The notes under the pieces: model-generated
Database searches by the model: none
What the model saw: the letters and a program-made list of their open reading frames with translations, nothing else
What the model was told of the DNA's origin: nothing
Assembly (NCBI RefSeq): GCF_900112255.1
Contig: NZ_FOLE01000010.1
Coordinates: forward strand, 1 to 64,000
DNA: 64,000 nucleotides
DNA from: Flexibacter flexilis DSM 6793
Lineage (GTDB): Bacteria > Bacteroidota > Bacteroidia > Cytophagales > Flexibacteraceae
Direction: 5' to 3'
Shown: positions 35,012 through 40,937 of the stretch, piece by piece
Numbering within the stretch: position 1 is the first letter of the stretch
Layout: each line of letters opens with the position of its first letter
Translations under genes and position numbers: made by a program

Positions 35012-35544
35012 CCGTCGGGGGAATAGACAAAATCATTGAGTCGGTTGAGCCAACCATCCAAAAACCCAGCTTTTGAAGCCGAAGCCTGCGCAATGGCGCG
35101 AAAATGTTCTTCACGCGCTTTGTGAAGTACGACAAACGTATTAGCAGAATCTTTGGCGTTGAGCGCGGCCAAAGTTTTTTGGCCAATAACGCCGTCAGCC
35201 GTCAGCCCTAATGCTTGTTGTGCTTTGCGGACGGCCGTAACAGGTCCAGAACCCCACGCCCAATCTGCCAATAGTTCGGCCACTGACTGATTCTTGATTT
35301 GGTCGCCTTTCACTTTGTCCCAATAATTTTTTTTGAAAATATTGGCAGCCGTTTCTTGCGATATAGCTTTGATTTCGGCAACTGTTGGGCAACGCCCAAA
35401 GTATTGCTTGTAGCCTATAGCAGAAACGCCCATGTTCGTACCAATTAGCTTGCCATCGCAATAATTAGCAGTGTCGTTTGGTAGGTTTTGAAAACCGCCT
35501 TCCCATTTCAGGGTTTTTTGAAAAGCAAGAACATGATTAGCCAT
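34990..35544 (-). CDS. GH108-family endolysin with peptidoglycan-binding domain
   Basis: 184 residues in the zero frame. The N-terminal GH108 domain (about 3-95) has FQKTLKWEGG with the catalytic Glu at 15, then NMGVSAIGYKQYFG and NYWDKVKGDQI. A PG_binding_3 domain follows (about 98-150, LADWAWGSGPVTAVRKAQQALGLTADGVIGQKTLAALN). There is no signal peptide. An LDGW motif at 162-165 precedes the end. A -1 frameshift near codon 180 would give a 220-residue form with a C-terminal membrane anchor. It should cleave glycan strands for lysis or, in anchored form, during entry. It starts 8 bp inside the upstream gene's end. Confidence 0.92.
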   Translation of the reverse strand: MANHVLAFQKTLKWEGGFQNLPNDTANYCDGKLIGTNMGVSAIGYKQYFGRCPTVAEIKAISQETAANIFKKNYWDKVKGDQIKNQSVAELLADWAWGSGPVTAVRKAQQALGLTADGVIGQKTLAALNAKDSANTFVVLHKAREEHFRAIAQASASKAGFLDGWLNRLNDFVYSPDGKKPQPQ

Positions 35545-36589
35545 CGATAATATCCCAGAAAATTACGTTAGCTAATTCAGTGGAGGTCTTGATACCATTG
35601 TCAGCCACAGCCAAAACAGTGCCTGTATTGTCATCTACTGATAACAATTTTCCGATTGCAGTATTGGAGGGCAGCAATTCCGAAGCATTGTGGGCTTCGT
35701 TCCAAACGTAAGCTGTTCGGTCAAGCACTACCATTTTTTCGGGCAAACCTGACATACCCACGTAAGCGGCTTGCGCACCACTTGGTCGGGGCGAAGAGCC
35801 GAATGCAGCTTGTAGTAAATCTTCACGGTCTATCGAATTGATTGCCCCCGAAAATACCCAACCCGTGCGGTTGTCGGATAAGCGAATTTTTGCCCAACGA
35901 GTAGAAGAATCCCCTGGCTTAATGTCGGTGGATATACCTAACAAATTGCCAATTTTTTGGCCTGTGGAAAAGCTGGCCAACGTAGTAGATTCAGCGTATG
36001 GCTTCATTTTGACAGATGTAGCGGTTTTGGCAACAGCGTACTTGTTTGCAAAAAAGAAGTTGTCCACTTCGTCCACGTATCGGGAATCAGCCATATTGCT
36101 GGTGCTTGCAGTAGTCGAAGCAGGCAAGGCCGCTTGTGTTTGCGGCGCAACTGCTCCAGCCAATATCCGTGTAAAATCAGCTTGTGCCACTGTATTGCCC
36201 ATGCCCAATAATTTCAAGGCGTTATAAGTACCATCGCCGAAAACACCGTCAGCACCACCACTTGCACTAATGAGTGCGGCGGGCGAGCCACCAAGTGCCA
36301 ATATTGCTTTTTGCATCTCTTTCACTTTCAGGTTTTTGTCGCCATACTTAACTGGCCAAGTGCCTGCGGGCAAGCTACTGCCACCCGATGAACTACCCGA
36401 AGTGCTCGGTTTAGTGGGATTGCTTGTAGTGGTAGGTGTGGCAGGAGCAGCAGTATTGCCATTGACACCAGACTTTACCGCTTTATACAGTAAAATCCCA
36501 CCACCGCCAACGACAGCAAGGTAAGCCGCAATTCCAAGACCTCTTGAAATCCATACTTCTGGAGTTGCTCTATTATTATTCTTAGCCAT
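35537..36589 (-). CDS. Membrane-anchored peptidoglycan-binding and SH3 protein
   Basis: 350 residues. One TM helix (about 15-34, LGIAAYLAVVGGGGILLYKAV) is followed by a Thr/Ser/Pro linker (45-75). A PG_binding_1-like domain (about 80-145) has LKVKEMQKAILALGG...GGADGVFGDGTYNALK. A second Thr-rich linker leads to a bacterial SH3-like domain (about 185-250, VKMKPYAESTTLASFSTGQKIG...RWAKIRLSDNRTGWVFSG). The layout suits a virion membrane protein reaching into the host cell wall. It shares the MAK(K/N) N-terminus and TM design with the annexin-like neighbour. Confidence 0.7.
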   Translation of the reverse strand: MAKNNNRATPEVWISRGLGIAAYLAVVGGGGILLYKAVKSGVNGNTAAPATPTTTSNPTKPSTSGSSSGGSSLPAGTWPVKYGDKNLKVKEMQKAILALGGSPAALISASGGADGVFGDGTYNALKLLGMGNTVAQADFTRILAGAVAPQTQAALPASTTASTSNMADSRYVDEVDNFFFANKYAVAKTATSVKMKPYAESTTLASFSTGQKIGNLLGISTDIKPGDSSTRWAKIRLSDNRTGWVFSGAINSIDREDLLQAAFGSSPRPSGAQAAYVGMSGLPEKMVVLDRTAYVWNEAHNASELLPSNTAIGKLLSVDDNTGTVLAVADNGIKTSTELANVIFWDIIDG

Positions 36590-36596
36590 AGCTATT

Positions 36597-37046
36597 TTAT
36601 TTCTTTTGGTTCAAAATCATAATCCATTGGTCGTAATACTCATTTCCCCAAATACTGCTTAGTTCGTCACGTGCCACTTCATTCAGGTTTTGGCCTTTGG
36701 TAAGGCGTGAAAATGCGGCCATTACTTCCTTATAAGTTTTAGCATCAGGGATTTCACGAGCGACCTGCAAAACGCCTTCCTCGTCTGTACCATCTGGTAC
36801 ATAGTCTTGCCCAGACGGTTGAAATGCTATCATCAGGCGAGCAGCGTAATTGGCTGGCGTAGCGTATTCCGATGTTTGATTTTCAGTGTTTTCTTGCCGA
36901 ATTTCCGCCACCGTGTTACGAGTAAGTCTGTACACGCCATAGCCTGCACCTGTAAAAACGAGGCCTAAAGCCGTCCACCCAGCAGCTACTTTTAAAGCAG
37001 CAAACGGGTCTTCGCGGCCTGTACGATTTTTTTTATCTTTGGCCAT
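36597..37046 (-). CDS. Single-TM protein with annexin-like repeat
   Basis: 149 residues. A basic start (MAKDKKNRTGRED) leads to one TM helix (about 22-42, AGWTALGLVFTGAGYGVYRL). The C-terminal domain DGTDEEGVLQVAREIPDAKTYKEVMAAFSRL...LNEVARDELSSIWG follows the annexin repeat pattern (GTDEExxxxxL....xxxxxxAFxxLxGxxLxxxLxxELS). Annexins bind membranes through calcium. Here it may contact lipid in a virion or host membrane. The family assignment rests on pattern only. Confidence 0.5.
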   Translation of the reverse strand: MAKDKKNRTGREDPFAALKVAAGWTALGLVFTGAGYGVYRLTRNTVAEIRQENTENQTSEYATPANYAARLMIAFQPSGQDYVPDGTDEEGVLQVAREIPDAKTYKEVMAAFSRLTKGQNLNEVARDELSSIWGNEYYDQWIMILNQKK

Positions 37047-37055
37047 ACTGCTATT

Positions 37056-37181
37056 TTATTTAGCGGCCATCTGTACAGCCGTCTTTGTTACTGCGCTTGT
37101 TTCGTACTTGGACAGCAGTTTTTTGATGCCGTCACTGCCCAAATCGTCGTGAAGTGCTTGCAATTGTTTTTGCAATTTCAT
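37056..37181 (-). CDS. Very small protein, 41 aa
   Basis: The frame reads MKLQKQLQALHDDLGSDGIK and ends AVTKTAVQMAAK. It fills the gap between the annexin-like gene and the coiled-coil gene exactly (5 bp after the upstream stop), as expected for a real gene in this compact block. Helical and amphipathic; function unknown. Confidence 0.55.
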   Translation of the reverse strand: MKLQKQLQALHDDLGSDGIKKLLSKYETSAVTKTAVQMAAK

Positions 37182-37185
37182 CGCT

Positions 37186-37914
37186 TCAACTGTTGGGAGA
37201 TTCGTCTGTATCGTGATTGGTGTTTTCATCTTTTTGACTGTTTATCATTGAGTTGTAAAATACATCTATGGTTTCAGCACCACGCGGCGTAGAAGCCCAA
37301 ACATTGATTACTTGTAAGACTTTTTCGCGCGTCAATTCTTCGGGATACATGATACACAGACATTCGCCTAAGTCTATATATTTTTGTTGTTCGGGAGTTA
37401 TAGCAGGAGCAGCAGGGAGCGCACCCATTGTTTGCGGTTTCATAAACCCATCAAGCATGTTGGATATTTTTGGCGTAAGATTTTCCACCAACTTTCCACC
37501 CGCATCAGAAAGCATTCCAGCCATTATTTTCCGAGACGAAACTGATTCTTTTTCAGCTTCATAGTCAGCGACTTGCTCTTCCAGTTCTTCAATTTCCTTA
37601 TTTAGCTCTTTGATTTTGGCCAAATGCTCTAATTGTTGTGATTCAAAGCGTTTTACCGAATCTTCCAAAGCAGCTACACGCTGTTTCTCTTGAAAAGCGC
37701 GAATGCCTGCCTGTATTTGCTCTTGAATGTATTGCGGACTTACTTGTGCAACTGTCTGAATACCAGACATTGTACTTCCAGCAGTATTTATTTTTTCAAA
37801 CAAGGCTGTTTTAGCAGCCGCACCAATACTTTCTTCACCAATAGCAGCTTCTATTTCTTCAAATTCTTTGTCAGTTATCCGAAATGAGTATGTACCTTTA
37901 TTTTCCTTTTGCAT
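37186..37914 (-). CDS. Coiled-coil protein, 242 aa
   Basis: An N-terminal alpha/beta start (GTYSFRITDKEFEEIEAAIGEE) precedes a long coiled coil (about 80-125, FESQQLEHLAKIKELNKEIEELEEQVADYEAEKE). A segment NLTPKISNMLDGFMKPQTMGALPAAP follows and then a helical C-terminus ending in an acidic tail. The LDGF motif (near 153) matches the recurring element motif. It could be a scaffold or spacer protein. Its upstream region carries repeated GTTTACA boxes. Confidence 0.55.
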   Translation of the reverse strand: MQKENKGTYSFRITDKEFEEIEAAIGEESIGAAAKTALFEKINTAGSTMSGIQTVAQVSPQYIQEQIQAGIRAFQEKQRVAALEDSVKRFESQQLEHLAKIKELNKEIEELEEQVADYEAEKESVSSRKIMAGMLSDAGGKLVENLTPKISNMLDGFMKPQTMGALPAAPAITPEQQKYIDLGECLCIMYPEELTREKVLQVINVWASTPRGAETIDVFYNSMINSQKDENTNHDTDESPNS

Positions 37915-37918
37915 ATCT

Positions 37919-37968
37919 GTTTACAATTGTTTACATTTACAGTGTTTTTGTAAACATCTTGGTTTACA
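37919..37968 (-). promoter_or_regulatory. Cluster of GTTTACA boxes upstream of the coiled-coil gene
   Basis: GTTTACA occurs at 37919, 37929 and 37962, and its complement TGTAAAC at 37949, within 50 bp of non-coding DNA. Such clustering in one of the few intergenic gaps of the block suggests an operator or internal promoter for the downstream half of the operon. Confidence 0.4.
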
Positions 37969-37973
37969 GCAAA

Positions 37974-38303
37974 TTACAATGATTTTACCGATTCTATAAT
38001 CAGTCGCACGGCCCGAACTGTTGCGACTGATTCCCCGTTGTTTACAATTGTTAGCGAACCTGTGTGTTCGCATTGCTGCACATTCGTAGAATCTACGGTT
38101 TTATAAACACCAGAACTTGACGTAACAATTACATTTTCAGGAACTTGTGTCAAGAAAAAATAATCATTGCTACCTTCCACGACAAAAGATTCTCCAGCCG
38201 CAACCTGCACGCAAACAAACTGATAATTGAATTTATCGGCTTTTTTGCGTTTGATGATTTCGGGTGCTGCACCATTAAAAATATAGGATAAATCGTCTAT
38301 CAT
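37974..38303 (-). CDS. Small beta-rich protein, candidate structural, 109 aa
   Basis: Mostly strands: FNYQFVCVQVAAGESFVVEGSNDYFFLTQVPENVIVTSSSG, then HTGSLTIVNNGESVATVRAVRLIIES. No membrane segment and no enzyme motif. It belongs to a run of four overlapping genes of similar size and composition next to the candidate capsid gene, so a minor capsid or spike-base role is plausible. Confidence 0.5.
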   Translation of the reverse strand: MIDDLSYIFNGAAPEIIKRKKADKFNYQFVCVQVAAGESFVVEGSNDYFFLTQVPENVIVTSSSGVYKTVDSTNVQQCEHTGSLTIVNNGESVATVRAVRLIIESVKSL

Positions 38304-38608
38304 TGTTCTTCGGTCAAATGGTGATACAGTACAATGTCAAGCTGATAAGCGCACGCGCCAAAATTGCCGTTGTCTGTGTAGTCAATCGAATAGCTTTTCC
38401 CTGGAAAAAAGACCGATTCGGGCAATGCCACGACAAATTCGTCCATCAAATCGTCGGGCGTGCCGTTTAGTTGATGTTCAGAAAAATTGGTGTTCGGGTT
38501 GAGTTTGCTTTCCGCAAAAGCATCTGGATACAAGTCCGTCATTCTGACATCTTGCTGATACACAACGCCAAAGCCTATTTCTATCACTGAAAGTTTTCCG
38601 ACTATCAT
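38300..38608 (-). CDS. Small beta-rich protein, candidate structural, 102 aa
   Basis: Strand-rich with VVALPESVFFPGKSYSIDYTDNG and YQLDIVLYHHLTEEQ. Overlaps both neighbours by 4 bp, which implies coupled translation in fixed ratio. Family not recognised. Confidence 0.5.
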   Translation of the reverse strand: MIVGKLSVIEIGFGVVYQQDVRMTDLYPDAFAESKLNPNTNFSEHQLNGTPDDLMDEFVVALPESVFFPGKSYSIDYTDNGNFGACAYQLDIVLYHHLTEEQ

Positions 38609-39060
38609 AGTTGAGACACGTTTACGGCAATGTTGCCAAGATTAGGATTCAACGACTTGTAGAGGTTATAATCTTGTGCATAACCCGTCAAAGCATCGGT
38701 AACAGTTTCAGTACCAACTAACAAAAATCCACCAGTTAGGCCGTTGTACACAAATTGAGGCGTTCCGAACGAAGCAGGTTGTGCATAATAACAATGCTGA
38801 CCAGCACCCGCAGAAAACAAGACTTTATTTTTAAACGACTCAACACGCTGATTTGCAAGTGTTAAAATAAAACTTTCGCCTGACTCACCATCTGGCGCAA
38901 CACCATAGTAGATGCGATTCACTTGCATTATTTCACCCAAACCACGCGCAACAACAGCCATTTGTTCAACTTTATCTACATTACGCGGAACTTGATAAAC
39001 GGTGTTACTGTGCTGACCAGATTTGTTCACAACTATACTAACTACTCGAACTTTTGTCAT
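38605..39060 (-). CDS. Beta-rich protein, candidate structural, 151 aa
   Basis: Begins MTKVRVVSIVVNKSGQHSNT and ends GNIAVNVSQL; composition is Gly, Val, Asn, Ser-rich with few charges, as in viral capsid-type proteins. SESFILTLANQRVESFKNKVLFSAGAGQ may be strand-loop-strand. No known family seen. Coupled to both neighbours by 4-bp overlaps. Confidence 0.5.
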   Translation of the reverse strand: MTKVRVVSIVVNKSGQHSNTVYQVPRNVDKVEQMAVVARGLGEIMQVNRIYYGVAPDGESGESFILTLANQRVESFKNKVLFSAGAGQHCYYAQPASFGTPQFVYNGLTGGFLLVGTETVTDALTGYAQDYNLYKSLNPNLGNIAVNVSQL

Positions 39061-39461
39061 GACCTGTTGCGGAGAACTTTAAAAACAAAATACAATTCTG
39101 TGGCTTCGTAAGTCACTAAAGCATTAGCTTTATCGGTGTACTCAATATCAATTGATGACATTGAAGTAATTGTATATATTTCTGGTGAACCTGCTTTTGA
39201 ACCAAAAATTGTTTTATGACGTGCATCTGGCGCAACCGTAGGGGAAGCCACTAATAATGATGCAGGATATTCGCGAGGTAAAAATTCTTTCCCTCCAATT
39301 TTTAGACTAACACTGCCGCGTGCGTATGGTTGTGTTGCATTTTTCGCAGCTAAAGCCACGCTGTACACACCACTAACATCAGAAGGTAGCGTATTAGAAA
39401 TACGCACTGTGTCGTTTTCTAACGTGGTCAATGGAATAACGTATTCTTCAAGATTTAGCAT
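39057..39461 (-). CDS. Beta-rich protein, candidate structural, 134 aa
   Basis: Single-domain beta pattern: EEYVIPLTTLENDTVRISNTLP, YSVALAAKNATQPYARGSVSLKIGGK and STIDIEYTDKANALVTYEATELYFVFKVL. It might be a small jelly roll. It is the first gene after the terminator that follows the candidate capsid gene. Confidence 0.5.
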   Translation of the reverse strand: MLNLEEYVIPLTTLENDTVRISNTLPSDVSGVYSVALAAKNATQPYARGSVSLKIGGKEFLPREYPASLLVASPTVAPDARHKTIFGSKAGSPEIYTITSMSSIDIEYTDKANALVTYEATELYFVFKVLRNRS

Positions 39462-39493
39462 AGTATATAGTAATTCAAGTGCTTACTCGTTTG

Positions 39494-39531
39494 AAAAAAA
39501 AGGCTGTTTTTTTGTGATAAAACAGCCTTTT
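39494..39531 (-). terminator. Terminator just after the candidate capsid gene
   Basis: On the minus strand AAAAGGCTGTTT pairs with AAACAGCCTTTT around a short loop, followed by TTTT. It would lower transcription of the downstream genes relative to the 219-residue gene, a common way to make the major capsid protein most abundant. Confidence 0.75.
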
Positions 39532-39556
39532 CTTGTTTTATCTATTCTATGCTTTT

Positions 39557-40216
39557 TTATCCTAAGAAAAGGATACCCAAATCAACACGGCCAACCAAAT
39601 GGGCAGGAATTGACGATGAAACGATGCGCAACGTAACGCCAAGGTCAGTGCCTGCTTTGGCAAGCATTGGGCTTGTGAAATAGTGCGTACCAGCAGGATT
39701 TGGCGAATTTGGAACTGTGTGGAACAAACGAGCTGACAAATCCTTGACAGCTTTAGAATCACCTGCTGTCAAATCAACTAAACCATTCAACACAGAAGCA
39801 TCGGCCACATTATAATCACCAATGGCCACATTATCAGCAGCTTGTTCGGCTGTGAGCAAGCTCATTGAATAAATAATACATGGCTCTGTTGAAGAAATTT
39901 TATTTCCTTGAACGTTGGTAATACCTGGGCGAATAATGTCGCCGCTCTCAAAGAAGTTGATTGTAGCATTTTGAATAGCTGCACCAGATGGGTTGATTTG
40001 TTTGGCCGAAAACAATTTGTTATCACGCACTTTTTTCAAACCAGCAGCCACTTCTTTTAAGAGAGTGTACAAAGTAGTATCAACAATTTGCGAAGGGTCG
40101 CAATGAACCGTGAAGTTTGCCGTGCCCTCAATTGGTCTGATGTCAAATTCTCCAGAAATGGCCGAACCCCCAATTGTTTCAAGGGCTAATTGCTTTAATT
40201 GACTTGGATTATACAT
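39557..40216 (-). CDS. Candidate major capsid protein
   Basis: 219 residues, unknown family. After a short N-terminal helix (MYNPSQLKQLALETIGG) strands dominate: SGEFDIRPIEGTANFTVHCD, AAIQNATINFFESGD, CIIYSMSLL, then GTHYFTSPMLAKAGTDLGVTLRIVSSSIPAHLVGRVDLGILFLG. Low charge, no TM segment and no catalytic motif. Reasons for the call: strong isolated gene followed by a terminator, placement between the membrane protein and small beta proteins, and absence of any HK97-like gene. It is too short for most double jelly rolls, so a single jelly roll is more likely. Structure prediction would decide. Confidence 0.4.
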   Translation of the reverse strand: MYNPSQLKQLALETIGGSAISGEFDIRPIEGTANFTVHCDPSQIVDTTLYTLLKEVAAGLKKVRDNKLFSAKQINPSGAAIQNATINFFESGDIIRPGITNVQGNKISSTEPCIIYSMSLLTAEQAADNVAIGDYNVADASVLNGLVDLTAGDSKAVKDLSARLFHTVPNSPNPAGTHYFTSPMLAKAGTDLGVTLRIVSSSIPAHLVGRVDLGILFLG

Positions 40217-40280
40217 TTTTTGATGATGATTTAAAATACAAATTAGTAATGATTTAATTACACAATATTAGGTTTTGAGA

Positions 40281-40925
40281 TTACCCAATATTTTTGAATT
40301 TTCTCTTGGGACTACCCATTGTTACTGGCATACCACCCATTGTTGTTGGAAGTTTACCCATTGTTACAGGCATGCCATTCATTGGCTTACTGTCGTAATT
40401 GTTGGCGGCCAACCATTGTTGCGCCTGTTCGGGCGTGGTTGGAATGGTCGTCGGAACTACGGTCGGGGTGCTTGGCAGATACGTGTTGTACGGTAATCGG
40501 CCCAAGCCATTCACGGAAGCCGCCGCAGCCGCACGAGCCGCCGCACCTGAACCAATCCCCAATTTTTCTGCTGCACTTGGGGCATATTTGTCAATGAATA
40601 CACTTTGACCTGCTCCGCTGGTAAGCTGTTTCAAATTGGCTTTGGCTTCTTCTTTGAACGAACCATCGGTAACGGGCTTGTCGTTAGCTCCTGCGGCCAT
40701 CACGCCGCTACCAATAGCACCTACGCCAGCAGTGGCAAGCATTGGCTCATTGAAATACCACGCAGCAACCGACGCAACTAAACCCAGCCCCAAAGCATAG
40801 CGGCCAACGGCTGCGCCAACAAGCACGCCCGCAGCTCCTGCGCCAACATGATAAGCGGTATCTGTAGCTTTCATGCGCTTAGTGGCTGTACCGCCACTTT
40901 TTCCTTTTTTGTTATCTTTTGGCAT
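40281..40925 (-). CDS. Glycine/alanine-rich membrane protein with C-terminal repeats
   Basis: 214 residues. A basic start (MPKDNKKGKSGG) is followed by two or three hydrophobic segments (about 27-47, GAGAAGVLVGAAVGRYALGL; 49-60; 62-82). A soluble region comes next with AAASVNGLGRLPYN. The C-terminus has the near-repeat GMPVTMGKLP / GMPVTMGSPK and a basic end. NGLG and MNGM match the recurring element motif. It is probably an integral virion membrane protein. It lies 12 bp from the large transglutaminase-like gene. Confidence 0.55.
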   Translation of the reverse strand: MPKDNKKGKSGGTATKRMKATDTAYHVGAGAAGVLVGAAVGRYALGLGLVASVAAWYFNEPMLATAGVGAIGSGVMAAGANDKPVTDGSFKEEAKANLKQLTSGAGQSVFIDKYAPSAAEKLGIGSGAAARAAAAASVNGLGRLPYNTYLPSTPTVVPTTIPTTPEQAQQWLAANNYDSKPMNGMPVTMGKLPTTMGGMPVTMGSPKRKFKNIG

Positions 40926-40937
40926 TGTTATAATTGA

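Noticed and set aside
34929-35186. 85-codon ORF overlapping the lysozyme end in the +1 frame
   Set aside because: Low-quality composition and no continuation; the -1 frame, not this one, carries the membrane helix and follows the slippery site.
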